Positions 40,632 to 48,636 of a stretch of DNA of 64,000 nucleotides are shown piece after piece. The translations under genes and the position numbers were made by a program. Numbering within the stretch: the stretch's first letter is position 1; each line of letters opens with the position of its first letter. The DNA is from Fibrobacteria bacterium (GTDB lineage: Bacteria > Fibrobacterota > Fibrobacteria > UBA11236): assembly GCA_017881725.1 (NCBI GenBank), contig JADGQO010000042.1:1-64000 (forward strand), given 5' to 3'. The notes under the pieces are model-generated. The model searched no databases, was not told the origin of the DNA, and was given only the letters and a program-made list of their open reading frames with translations.

Positions 40632-43304
40632 ATGATCCAACGCTTTCTCACCAACCTCGGAATGCAGGGTGACTTCGTCGACTCCCTCCGCGAGTGCTAC
40701 AACAAGCGGGAACCCGCCGAGCGCATCACCTCCATCAAGGCGGTCTTGGCGCGGCACCGGGAACGCATCCGCATCATCAACCGCAGCGGCGCGTCGGGCG
40801 CCGACACCGTCCGTTTCATCAGCGAGATGGCCGACACCTTGATCCGCGTGATGTGGGACCAAGTGGAGATGTCGCAACCCAACGAAGCCAATCTCGTGGC
40901 TGTGGTCGCCGTGGGCGGCTATGGCCGGATGGAGCTTTGCCCCCAATCGGACATCGACTTGCTCATCTTGACTTCCGAAAAACCCACCAAGCATGAAATC
41001 GATCAGGCGGAAACCATCGTCCGCAACTTCTGGGATTACGGATTCATCCTGGGCAGCTCCGTACGCAGCATCTCGCAGTGCAAGGAGGCCTCCACCAAGG
41101 ATCCGGAGACTTGGACGTCCTTCCTGAACGAACGCTTCCTAACGGGCAACCATGACCTTTACCGCAAGTTCGTCGAACTGATGGAGAAACGGCTTTACCC
41201 CTGGCGCACGAGCGCACTCATCGAAGCCAAGATCCAGGAGCGGGAAATCCGCAAAAGCCAGTTAGGTTCGTTGGTGCAATTGTTGGAGCCAAACCTCAAG
41301 GAAGGCATCGGTTGCCTCCGGGACGTCCATTCCATGATGTGGATCGCCAAGGTGAAGCATGATTGCGACAATTTCGGCGACCTGGTCCGCGAGGGGCTCA
41401 TCACTCCCCAGGAGTTGGAAGACATCCGGGTCGGATACGATTTCCTCTTGCAAGTGCGTTGCTGCCTGCACTTCATGACCAATAAGAAGGACGATCACCT
41501 GGGTTTTCAAATCCAGCCGGAAGTGGCGGCCGAACTGGGGTTCGAGGAGGACGGCAACCAGAAACCCGTGGAGGTTTTTCTCAAGGTCTTTTACCATCAC
41601 ACCAAGACCATTCTGCGCGTCACCGAAATCGTCGTCTCGCGCTGGGTGAAGACCAAGGAAAAATCCGGCAAACCCGTCGCCGTGAAGGACCATCCGCATT
41701 TCCAAACCGTGGACGACGCCTTGGATTTGAAAGCGCGCGTCGGCAATCCCTTCCTGGACGATATGCGACTCATGCTGGAGTATTTTGAGATCGCGAATCG
41801 TCTGGACCTCGGCTATTCCCATCATGCCATTTTGCGCATCAAGCAAGCGGTCAGCATTTTGTCCACGAACCCGTCGCTGGACATCAAGCCGCAACTGCCG
41901 GAATTTCTGCGCCTCTGCGGCAGCAAGGCCAGGGTCGGACGCATGTTGCGCTTGATGAACGACGTCCGGTTGATAGGCCTATTGATTACGGACTTCAACT
42001 ACATCTACTGCCACAGCCAGCATGACATCTACCATATCTATACCACGGACGAGCATACGATCACCGTGGTCCGCCAGTTGGCGTACATGCAACAAAACAC
42101 CGACAAGGACTTGGAGTCGTTGAAAAAAGCGCATACCCTGGTTGAAGACATGGAAGTGCTCATCCTCGCCTGCTTCTACCATGATATCGGCAAGGGCGTA
42201 GGCCCCCAGCACAGCATCAGCGGCGCGCGCATGATTTTCGAATACATGGAGCGGATGGGTTTCTCCCCCGCGCGTTGCAAGGAAGCGTCCAATCTGGTGT
42301 TATACCATCTGCTCATGAACGAGGTCATCCAGCGCCGTGACCTGGACGATCCCAAGACCATTCGGGATTTCATCACCAAGGTGGAAACACCCGCCACCCT
42401 GCACAAGCTTTACGTATTAACCTACTGCGATGTTTCCTCGGTTCACCCTGACGCTTGGTCGAGTTGGAAAGCGACGCTTCTCCGCAAGCTGTACGAAAGC
42501 GCGCTGGAAGAAATGCAGACGCCTTTCCAGGCGGTTTTGGCCTCTAAGAGCTTCGAGGATCAGCTGATCGAAAACGTGTCCCGGCGTATATCGGAACAGG
42601 AAGTCCGGTTGCACCTGGAAATGCTGCCTCGGCAATACGCCTCCAGCACCACGCCCGAGGATATCGTCACCCATATCAACCTCCTGGCCACCTTGAATTC
42701 GCAACGGTTCAACGCCCGCATCCTGGAAAAGCCGACCCATTGGGAGATTACCGTAGTCGCCAATGACGACGACGCCCTGTTGCGCACCATCGCCGGGACC
42801 TTGACGCATCTGGAGTTCTCCATCCTCAGCGCCCGCATTTTCACGCGCATCGACGGGAAGGCCATCGATAAATTCTGGGTCTCCGTGCCTGACGAAAAGC
42901 CTTCCAGCATCACGCTGGAGCGGCGATTAGTGGATGACTTGGAAAAAAACTTCCGGCTCTCCGGCGAGGAATTGCACGAGTTGCAAACCCGCATCGTGCC
43001 CAAAAACGTGTATGGCAAGGTCCGCGATCGCCCCATGACGCCCTCCGTGACGTTTTCCAATACCGTCTCGGACAGTTTCAGCACCGTGGATCTCACTTGC
43101 AGCGATCGAATCGGCCTGCTTTTCCAGGTCACCAAGGTTTTCAGCGAGCTCAGTCTCAACGTTCACGGCGCGATTCTTACTACTGAAGCCGACAAGGCGA
43201 TGGACGCGTTCTTCATCACCGACAAGACGAACAAGAAGATCGACGGCGTGGAACTCATTGATACGATTGTGAATACGTTGATCACGGAGCTCGGTGACGC
43301 GTAA
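40632..43304 (+). CDS. glnD: [Protein-PII] uridylyltransferase/uridylyl-removing enzyme
   Basis: An 890-residue nitrogen sensor that uridylylates PII proteins when glutamine is low. The nucleotidyltransferase site is GGYGRMELCPQSDIDLL (95-111). The GlnE-like helical domain follows (FLNERFLTGNHDLYRKF). The HD uridylyl-removing domain has CFYHDIGKGVGPQHS (His-Asp at about 516-517). Two C-terminal ACT domains (about 705-770 and 815-885) bind glutamine. All four modules are intact. Neither glnB nor amtB is in the window. With rpoN in the same 20 kb, nitrogen control genes cluster loosely here. It is the last gene before a promoter for the lysine-rich peptide. Confidence 0.96.
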   Translation: MIQRFLTNLGMQGDFVDSLRECYNKREPAERITSIKAVLARHRERIRIINRSGASGADTVRFISEMADTLIRVMWDQVEMSQPNEANLVAVVAVGGYGRMELCPQSDIDLLILTSEKPTKHEIDQAETIVRNFWDYGFILGSSVRSISQCKEASTKDPETWTSFLNERFLTGNHDLYRKFVELMEKRLYPWRTSALIEAKIQEREIRKSQLGSLVQLLEPNLKEGIGCLRDVHSMMWIAKVKHDCDNFGDLVREGLITPQELEDIRVGYDFLLQVRCCLHFMTNKKDDHLGFQIQPEVAAELGFEEDGNQKPVEVFLKVFYHHTKTILRVTEIVVSRWVKTKEKSGKPVAVKDHPHFQTVDDALDLKARVGNPFLDDMRLMLEYFEIANRLDLGYSHHAILRIKQAVSILSTNPSLDIKPQLPEFLRLCGSKARVGRMLRLMNDVRLIGLLITDFNYIYCHSQHDIYHIYTTDEHTITVVRQLAYMQQNTDKDLESLKKAHTLVEDMEVLILACFYHDIGKGVGPQHSISGARMIFEYMERMGFSPARCKEASNLVLYHLLMNEVIQRRDLDDPKTIRDFITKVETPATLHKLYVLTYCDVSSVHPDAWSSWKATLLRKLYESALEEMQTPFQAVLASKSFEDQLIENVSRRISEQEVRLHLEMLPRQYASSTTPEDIVTHINLLATLNSQRFNARILEKPTHWEITVVANDDDALLRTIAGTLTHLEFSILSARIFTRIDGKAIDKFWVSVPDEKPSSITLERRLVDDLEKNFRLSGEELHELQTRIVPKNVYGKVRDRPMTPSVTFSNTVSDSFSTVDLTCSDRIGLLFQVTKVFSELSLNVHGAILTTEADKAMDAFFITDKTNKKIDGVELIDTIVNTLITELGDA

Positions 43305-43374
43305 ACGACGACACTTTCGCGCGACGTTCGATCATTCGCGACAAAATTTTTTTTTCGATCTTTTGAATAATTGC

Positions 43375-43403
43375 TTGACTAATCAAGTCAACAACTTTAT
43401 CAT
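43375..43403 (+). promoter_or_regulatory. Strong sigma70-like promoter with palindromic -35
   Basis: TTGACT (43375-43380), 17-bp spacer, TATCAT (43398-43403), preceded by an A/T tract (43341-43365) that could act as an UP element. TTGACT with AGTCAA (43386-43391) forms an inverted repeat over the -35 region, a possible operator. Confidence 0.75.
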
Positions 43404-43421
43404 TTAGACATCAACAAGCCG

Positions 43422-43559
43422 ATGCAGGATAGATTGAAGCGCAACAACAAGAACATGCAACGATACAACGAGAAGCAAATTGCTACTCGGGTTGTTTCGG
43501 GACCAATAAACACGGGCCTGAAATGCTATCCTACCGAATTCCGAATTCAAGTACACTAA
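43422..43559 (+). CDS. Possible 45-residue leader ORF
   Basis: An open frame of 45 codons between the promoter and the lysine-rich peptide gene, from the ATG at 43422 to TAA. It begins MQDRLKRNNKNMQRYNEKQI and ends FRIQVH, and is basic and hydrophilic. It has no recognisable Shine-Dalgarno and I know no homologue. It may be real, a regulatory upstream ORF, or chance in a 190-nt untranslated leader. The base composition is much more A-rich than the flanking glnD and argS genes. Confidence 0.3.
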   Translation: MQDRLKRNNKNMQRYNEKQIATRVVSGPINTGLKCYPTEFRIQVH

Positions 43560-43592
43560 TAAAAATTTTAAAAGCCGGAGGGAGGTGATTAA

Positions 43593-43679
43593 ATGGCCGC
43601 CAAGAAAAAGGTGACGAAGAAAGCTGCTAAGAAGGTGACGAAGAAGGCAGCTAAGAAAGCTTCCAAGAAGAAGAAGTAG
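43593..43679 (+). CDS. 28-residue lysine-rich histone-H1-tail-like protein
   Basis: A 28-residue protein that opens MAAKKKVTKKAAKKVTKKAA and ends in four lysines: 16 Lys, Ala next, only two Val, three Thr and one Ser, no acidic residue. The KKAAKK/KKVTKK pattern matches histone H1 C-terminal tails and AlgP/HctB-like bacterial DNA- or RNA-binding tails, but here it is the whole protein. Support for expression is strong: a near-perfect anti-16S match GGAGGTGAT 4-5 nt before ATG, a strong promoter 190 bp upstream and an intrinsic terminator right after. It likely binds nucleic acid or ribosomes. A standalone protein this short may be missed in routine annotation. Confidence 0.78.
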   Translation: MAAKKKVTKKAAKKVTKKAAKKASKKKK

Positions 43680-43688
43680 TTATTGATG

Positions 43689-43705
43689 TCAGCCTATATG
43701 GCTGA
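43689..43705 (+). repeat. Small hairpin between the lysine-rich gene and its terminator
   Basis: TCAGCC, TATAT loop, GGCTGA. It is framed by two direct copies of GATGTC and lacks a T tract. Confidence 0.5.
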
Positions 43706-43719
43706 TGTCCTAGACTAGA

Positions 43720-43749
43720 GGAGATCAGGAATTCCTGATCTCCTTTTTT
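43720..43749 (+). terminator. Intrinsic terminator of the lysine-rich peptide gene
   Basis: Perfect 12-bp palindrome GGAGATCAGGAA/TTCCTGATCTCC (43720-43743) followed by six T. Confidence 0.93.
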
Positions 43750-43999
43750 GTTTTGAAGAGTGGTGACGCAGCGACTCAGTCCGCGTAAGACGTTGATTTA
43801 ACAAGAGAAGCTTGAATCAGATCTTCGCTTAGCAATACCGTCACGCCCCAGTTTTGACTACTTGTCGTAACTGGAAATTCCGTTTATACCATGAAAGCGG
43901 CGGAACGCCGGAGCGATCCACGCTTGATACCGGCAAAAAATTCCTAGTTGAAGTCGAAAGGATGTCTGCGGAAAAGCGAGAAGTGAATTCCCGATGCCT
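43750..43999. other. Gap after the terminator, downstream of argS
   Basis: A plus-strand frame of 63 codons (43854-44045) runs into the argS 3' end in antisense, lacks a Shine-Dalgarno and is judged spurious. I see no other feature. Confidence 0.5.
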
Positions 44000-45745
44000 C
44001 TACATAGACTCGATTGGGGGGACGCCGATCATGGCTAAGGCCTGACCCAGCACGATGCGCGCGCAGTCCACCAGGAACAAGCGTTCTTTTTCTTCGGCAC
44101 TCCCAAGCGCGCGGCATACATGCAAAAAGCTGTGCGTGCCTTCGGCGATTTCCAATGCGTACTGCGCGATGGGGCAGGGATCATTCGCGTCAATGGCATT
44201 GCGAATCCGATCGGCGAATAGGCTGAGGCTCCGGATCAGGGTTTGGGCCTGCGGTTCCGGAAATTTTCCGAAGTCGATGCCGTCCAAACTTCCCGCTGCC
44301 GGGTGATCCGGTTCCGATTTTCCAAACCGCTCCGCGCTCTTGCGCAGGATGCTGCACAGGCGCACGTGCGCGTTCTGCACATAAGGCCCGGAGTCGCCTT
44401 CGAAGCTCAACGCCTTATCCCATTCGAAGCGGATGTCGTTCAGCCGGCGGTTTTTCAATTCGCTGAATACCAGTGCACCCACGCCGATTTGCCTCGCGAG
44501 GGTTTCTTTGTCCTTAGCGTCGGGGTTTTTCTCATTGATGATGCCCAGGATCTTTTCCTGCGCGGCCGTTATCACGTCTTTCAGCAAACTGCTTTGGCCG
44601 CTCCGGGTCTTGCCTTTTTCCCAGCCGCCGTCCTCGCCTTTAATCAATACCAGGCCGAAAGGAACGTGTTCGACTTCCTTATGCCAGGCGTAACCCATCA
44701 ATTCCAATACCTTGTTCAATTGCTGGAAGTGCAGGCTCTGCCCGTTGTCCACGATATATAGGCAGCGGTCGAAAGCGTAGTTTTCCTTGCGGTACACCGC
44801 CGCGGCGATGTCGCGGGTGATATACAAGGTCGCCCCATCCGATTTTCGCAGGAGAACCGGTGGCATATTATGCGCGGTCAAGTCCACGATGTCCGCGCCC
44901 TGACTGCGCGTCATCAGGCCTTTGGACTCCAGCTCCGCCAAAGTCTTGGGCATATGCGCTACGAAAAACGCCTCGCCGGTATAATGGTCGAATTGGACGT
45001 TGAGAAACCCGTAAATGCGTTGCAGTTCGTGCAGGGTGATGTCTCTGAAGGCGGCCCACAAACCTTGATACCGCGCATGTCCGGCTTCCAGTTGTTGGAA
45101 GGTCTCGCGGGCCTGGTCCTCCAAGGTAGCGTCCTCGCGCGCTGCGTTTTCAAACGCCTTGTATAAGGCGTTCAACCGCTCAATGCTCATGCCCTCCAGG
45201 TCGGATTCCCGCAGGCCTTCCCGCAAGAACATCACGATCAATTTCCCGTAGCTCGTGCCCCAGTCGCCCAGGTGGTTGATGCGAACGACTTGGAACCCCG
45301 CATGCCGGTAAAGGCGGCTTAGGGAATTACCGATCATGGTGCCGCGTAAATGATGGAAGGCCAGTTCCTTGCCCATGTTGGGGCTGGAATAGTCGATGAC
45401 GACGGTTTTGCCGTTGCCACGATCCGTGGCTCCGTAATTCGCGCCTTGTGCCGCGATGAGCGATAGCGTTCGACGCGCGAAATCGGACTCGTTGATAAAG
45501 AAGTTCAAATACCCGTTGAGCGGTTCGATTTTTTCGATTTCACCCTGGGCGGGAATCGCCGTGGCCAACTCTTGCGCGATGACGGGCGGCGCTTTTCTTA
45601 AGCGCTTGGCGAGCGGAAAACAGGGAAAGGAAAAATGGCCGTGTCCATCGTGTTGCGGTAAAGTCAGGGCGTCGCGGATTTCCGACGCAGGCAGTCCTAC
45701 ATGCGGAGCCAGGAGCTCCGCGATTTCTTCCTTATAAGTCTTCAT
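44000..45745 (-). CDS. argS: Arginyl-tRNA synthetase
   Basis: A 581-residue class I synthetase charging tRNA-Arg. The HIGH-like signature is SSPNMGKELAFHHLRGTMIG in which HHLRG replaces the usual GHLRS. The N-terminal tRNA-binding domain is at 1-110 and the DALR anticodon domain at about 455-581, ending MIGVPPIESM. The motif QLNKVLELMGYAW and GKTRSGQSSLLKDV (KMSK-like region) are in place. It overlaps rsfS by 14 bp and is the distal gene of a LytR_C-rsfS-argS operon. Confidence 0.96.
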   Translation of the reverse strand: MKTYKEEIAELLAPHVGLPASEIRDALTLPQHDGHGHFSFPCFPLAKRLRKAPPVIAQELATAIPAQGEIEKIEPLNGYLNFFINESDFARRTLSLIAAQGANYGATDRGNGKTVVIDYSSPNMGKELAFHHLRGTMIGNSLSRLYRHAGFQVVRINHLGDWGTSYGKLIVMFLREGLRESDLEGMSIERLNALYKAFENAAREDATLEDQARETFQQLEAGHARYQGLWAAFRDITLHELQRIYGFLNVQFDHYTGEAFFVAHMPKTLAELESKGLMTRSQGADIVDLTAHNMPPVLLRKSDGATLYITRDIAAAVYRKENYAFDRCLYIVDNGQSLHFQQLNKVLELMGYAWHKEVEHVPFGLVLIKGEDGGWEKGKTRSGQSSLLKDVITAAQEKILGIINEKNPDAKDKETLARQIGVGALVFSELKNRRLNDIRFEWDKALSFEGDSGPYVQNAHVRLCSILRKSAERFGKSEPDHPAAGSLDGIDFGKFPEPQAQTLIRSLSLFADRIRNAIDANDPCPIAQYALEIAEGTHSFLHVCRALGSAEEKERLFLVDCARIVLGQALAMIGVPPIESM

Positions 45746-46151
45746 CCTCTTCTTCGGCGGCGGCTTCTTCGTGGACCACGTAGTCCTCGGCCTTTAGCTT
45801 GGTGGCTTTGGCGTCGGCCCACAGCCGCTCCAGGGAATAGTAATTCCTGGTGTCCTTTTCGAAAAGATGAATGATGAGATCGCCGTAGTCCAATACCGCC
45901 CATCGGACACCGCCGTGATATTCGGAGCGCAGCGCCTTGATGCCTTCGCGCGACAGCATGCGATAGGTATTATGCAGCACGGCGCGCATCTGGGCTTCGT
46001 TCTGGCAGGTGCATATCAAATAGTAGTCGGTGAGGGAGCTTAGTCCGCGCAGGTCCAGGAGCACCATCTCCTCGGCCTTTTTGCTGAACAATATTCCCGC
46101 CGCCATATGGGCCAGCGCTTGTGGGTCTACAACGGTTTTGGTTTTTGCCAT
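45732..46151 (-). CDS. rsfS: Ribosomal silencing factor RsfS
   Basis: A 139-residue Iojap/RsfS protein that binds ribosomal protein uL14 and blocks subunit joining in starvation. Key segments are LLDLRGLSSLTDYYLICT and YGDLIIHLFEKDTRNYYSLE with the usual W-A-D end (LWADAK). A 20-residue acidic tail (EEAAAEEEDEDL) follows. It overlaps the upstream LytR_C gene by 25 bp and argS by 14 bp. Confidence 0.95.
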   Translation of the reverse strand: MAKTKTVVDPQALAHMAAGILFSKKAEEMVLLDLRGLSSLTDYYLICTCQNEAQMRAVLHNTYRMLSREGIKALRSEYHGGVRWAVLDYGDLIIHLFEKDTRNYYSLERLWADAKATKLKAEDYVVHEEAAAEEEDEDL

Positions 46152-46564
46152 CGCTTGATCAGCTCCTCATAATCCCTGCCGATAAATACCGTGGCGTCCA
46201 CCAGAGCCGTGGGATCAAACAGGTGGATTAAATTGTCCGTGTGCAATACTTTGGCCAGGTCGCGCGCGACGGGTTCGTTGGGCGTGCGCGCCACTACAAT
46301 CGTGTGGGCGTAATTCCAGCTCGCCGCGTTTCCAAACTCAATGATGTCGAATCCCGATGACGTCAAATAATCGCGGAATTGTTCGGCCGCTCCGCCCTTG
46401 CCGCATCCGTTGAGGATTTGGATTTGACCGGTATTCGGAACAAATACCGTGGGCTTCTCGACTTTTTCCTGGCATTGAAAAACCATGATCGCGGCGAATA
46501 CCGGGATCAGGTTGCCAGCAAAACGGAAAATGGAATAAACCTGATTCAAGAGGCGGCGGGGCAT
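46127..46564 (-). CDS. LytR C-terminal (LytR_C) domain protein
   Basis: A 145-residue protein with an N-terminal hydrophobic segment (FRFAGNLIPVFAAIMVF) and one LytR_C domain, IQILNGCGKGGAAEQFRDYL then GFDIIEFGNA. The LytR_C fold is a small envelope domain found behind LCP ligases or alone. Alone and just upstream of rsfS is a common arrangement in several diderm groups. Its biochemical role is unknown. The start ATG at 46564 precedes the membrane anchor. Confidence 0.82.
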   Translation of the reverse strand: MPRRLLNQVYSIFRFAGNLIPVFAAIMVFQCQEKVEKPTVFVPNTGQIQILNGCGKGGAAEQFRDYLTSSGFDIIEFGNAASWNYAHTIVVARTPNEPVARDLAKVLHTDNLIHLFDPTALVDATVFIGRDYEELIKRWQKPKPL

Positions 46565-46618
46565 TCTAGAGCGTGGGAGGGAAGCGGCGCGTGAAGGTCA
46601 AGGCGTAACAATAGTTGG

Positions 46619-47233
46619 TTATCGAAACGGGCTGAACGGGCCGGCGACGCCGTATGCCTTGTAGGCATCTTGCCCATTGAAAAGGTGAAGGGAGAACGTG
46701 GTGTTTTCGGTGGGTTTATACTCCAAGCCGACATGCGGGAAAATCAACCCGGAACCTTGGCGCGGGTCCTGCACGCCGCGCATGCTCAATGCGCCATTGC
46801 CTGAATAAAGGGGAGTATAAAAACCGACGTCCGCAGATAAGGTCAGAGGGTCGGCCAACTTATAGCTTAGGGTATTCATATACAACCCGGCGGAGTTGGT
46901 TCCCATTCCTCCCGAGGAAACATTCAGCGAATAGCTTTGACGCATGGAAAACCGATTCGGATTGAGAAAAGAAAATCCGGCAACGCTGTTTCCGGGCCGA
47001 TAATCCGGAGCCAACAATTGCGAACGGTCGAAATCCTGTTTTTGCGTTAAAACGGTATTCGATTCATTTAATGCTGGTGTTGTTGAAGATTTAAAAGCCG
47101 CCGGAGCGTTCGAGCCCGACGAGAATCCCGGGGTAGCCCCATCCTCAGCTGAGGCAACGGTATAAAAGGCAAGCAATCCCGAAAAAGCCAACACGAGGTT
47201 GGATTTCAGGAAGGTATTGCGCGCTTGGCTCAT
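46619..47233 (-). CDS. Exported protein of unknown function, beta-strand rich
   Basis: A 204-residue protein with a signal peptide (NTFLKSNLVLAFSGLLAFYT, cleavage near VASA). The mature part is rich in Ser, Gly, Asn and Tyr with alternating strands (MRQSYSLNVSSGGMGTNSAG, LYMNTLSYKLADPLTLSADV, VGLEYKPTENTTFSLHLF). That pattern suggests an outer-membrane or surface beta-structure. No known family is recognised. I start at the ATG at 47233; an upstream GTG at 47257 is less likely because it precedes no signal peptide. It stands alone between the LytR_C gene and panD. Confidence 0.72.
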   Translation of the reverse strand: MSQARNTFLKSNLVLAFSGLLAFYTVASAEDGATPGFSSGSNAPAAFKSSTTPALNESNTVLTQKQDFDRSQLLAPDYRPGNSVAGFSFLNPNRFSMRQSYSLNVSSGGMGTNSAGLYMNTLSYKLADPLTLSADVGFYTPLYSGNGALSMRGVQDPRQGSGLIFPHVGLEYKPTENTTFSLHLFNGQDAYKAYGVAGPFSPFR

Positions 47234-47275
47234 CGTACTTACCCGTCGCTTAACCACTAGTATAATATAGATTGG

Positions 47276-47629
47276 CTATGCGCCTAGAGGAAAGTTTTTG
47301 CCGTCGACCTTGATAATTCGGGGTTTATGGGCGGTCAGTTCTTGCGGCTCCATCATCGCAAAAGTCATGATAATGACGACATCCCCAACGTGAACCAATC
47401 GGGCAGCCGCGCCATTGACGCAAATTTCGCCGGATTCAGGTTTTCCCGCAATGGTATAGGTGTCGAATCTTTGGCCATTATTCAGATTGACGACACTGAC
47501 TTTCTCGAATTCAATAATATCGGCCAGCTTCAACAAAACGGGATCGATGGTTATCGATCCGTTATAGTTCAAATTGGCGTCGGTAATCGTGGCGCGATGG
47601 ATTTTAGACTTTAAGACATCCCTAAGCAT
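47276..47629 (-). CDS. panD: Aspartate 1-decarboxylase
   Basis: A 117-residue pyruvoyl enzyme making beta-alanine for pantothenate and CoA. The proenzyme self-cleaves between Gly24 and Ser25 in NYNGSITID, and Ser25 becomes the pyruvoyl group. The substrate site includes the N-terminal [10 protein letters not shown] and later Tyr ([20 protein letters not shown]). Length matches the family. It is 13 bp after the gene at 47642-48268, so the two may be cotranscribed. Confidence 0.96.
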   Translation of the reverse strand: MLRDVLKSKIHRATITDANLNYNGSITIDPVLLKLADIIEFEKVSVVNLNNGQRFDTYTIAGKPESGEICVNGAAARLVHVGDVVIIMTFAMMEPQELTAHKPRIIKVDGKNFPLGA

Positions 47630-47641
47630 TAGGCGAAATTA

Positions 47642-48268
47642 CTAAAAATGCAGGGAAAGCAAAGCGGAAGGGCCGCCTTTGGGGCTCAAGCCAAGATTCC
47701 AGCTGAAACGCGTAGCTTCCTGGTTGTCGATATACCGCGTTCCCTGCCACGCCTCACCGGCGGACCACATCATGGCACCCAAGGTCATGATGGGAAATTC
47801 CGGATAAATCGTATGCGTTTCCGTATTCTGGACTAAAATGGTCAGAGCGATTCCGGCCACGGCAATGGTTGAAAGGGCCAATCCGGTTTTGAGCCGGTTG
47901 GTCTTGTACTCATAGTAACCGGGCAACACAAAGGAAATGAAGGGCGTCATATTATTGGCGTCCTGCTTGCGATAGGAGCGATCGATGTCGTCGTCGGCCA
48001 TACCGGCTTTTTTTTCGTTCAGCCAATGATCCTCGGTCACTCCCAGTTTTTTCCAGGGTTCGGAAAAATATTCATTCGGGGAAATGCCCACTTCCAACAG
48101 CTTGAGGAACTTCGACTTGGACATGCCGCTTTCCTTGACCTTTTGAAATTCCTCCTGGCTGATGCCCATATCCTCGGCGGTGGTATTTTCCCACTCGTCC
48201 GCGTAAACCTTTAAGGCGGGGAGCAATAACAAGACGGCCAGGATCAAAGCTTTCTTAATCGCGTTCAT
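47642..48268 (-). CDS. Exported membrane protein of unknown function
   Basis: A 208-residue protein with a signal peptide (MNAIKKALILAVLLLLPALK, cleavage after VYA). An acidic helical region (about 25-105) contains two similar segments, MGISQEEFQKVKESGMSKSK and LGVTEDHWLNEKKAGMADDD, likely a duplicated motif. A hydrophobic hairpin (about 110-180) follows, LALSTIAVAGIALTILV and FPIMTLGAMMWSAGEAW. No known family. It is convergent to nothing and precedes panD on the same strand. Confidence 0.72.
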   Translation of the reverse strand: MNAIKKALILAVLLLLPALKVYADEWENTTAEDMGISQEEFQKVKESGMSKSKFLKLLEVGISPNEYFSEPWKKLGVTEDHWLNEKKAGMADDDIDRSYRKQDANNMTPFISFVLPGYYEYKTNRLKTGLALSTIAVAGIALTILVQNTETHTIYPEFPIMTLGAMMWSAGEAWQGTRYIDNQEATRFSWNLGLSPKGGPSALLSLHF

Positions 48269-48305
48269 ACGAAGAGAGTTCCTTTGAAGTTCTGGTTTAT
48301 AATAA

Positions 48306-48331
48306 GGCCATGTCCTGAAAAAAACATGGCC
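48306..48331 (-). terminator. Terminator hairpin after tRNA-Leu
   Basis: On the minus strand GGCCATGT, a T-rich 10-nt loop, ACATGGCC, then TTATTATAA. It lies 20 nt past the tRNA 3' end. Confidence 0.6.
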
Positions 48332-48350
48332 CGCGAGAAAAGCTTTTCGG

Positions 48351-48434
48351 TGCCGAGGGGGGGAATCGAACCCCCACAGAGTTGCCCCTACCGGATTTTG
48401 AGTCCGGCGCGTCTACCAATTTCACCACCTCGGC
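48351..48434 (-). tRNA. tRNA-Leu (anticodon CAA)
   Basis: An 84-nt class II tRNA. Acceptor GCCGAGG pairs with CCTCGGC, discriminator A at 48351. The anticodon loop CTCAAAA sits between CCGGA and TCCGG, giving CAA (reads UUG). The variable arm is long (GGTAGGGGCAACTC) and the T arm has GTTCGATTC. The CCA end is not encoded. Confidence 0.96.
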
Positions 48435-48636
48435 AATGAATGGCGCCCCTCATGGGGTGGAGAAATATAACTTAAAATGCAAAAAACAAGGAGGCTGTCG
48501 CCATCGTTTTCTTATCTCAATATCCTTTGCGGAGATAAATTCGCGGGTTCGATCGACATCTTCACGATGTCCCAATTAAATTCCCCGCGCACACTCGCTT
48601 CGCCCGATTCGATTCCGTAGAAAGGTCGCCTTCCCA

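Noticed and set aside
43854-44045. 63-codon plus-strand frame downstream of the lysine-rich gene terminator
   Set aside because: No Shine-Dalgarno; it enters the argS 3' end in antisense.
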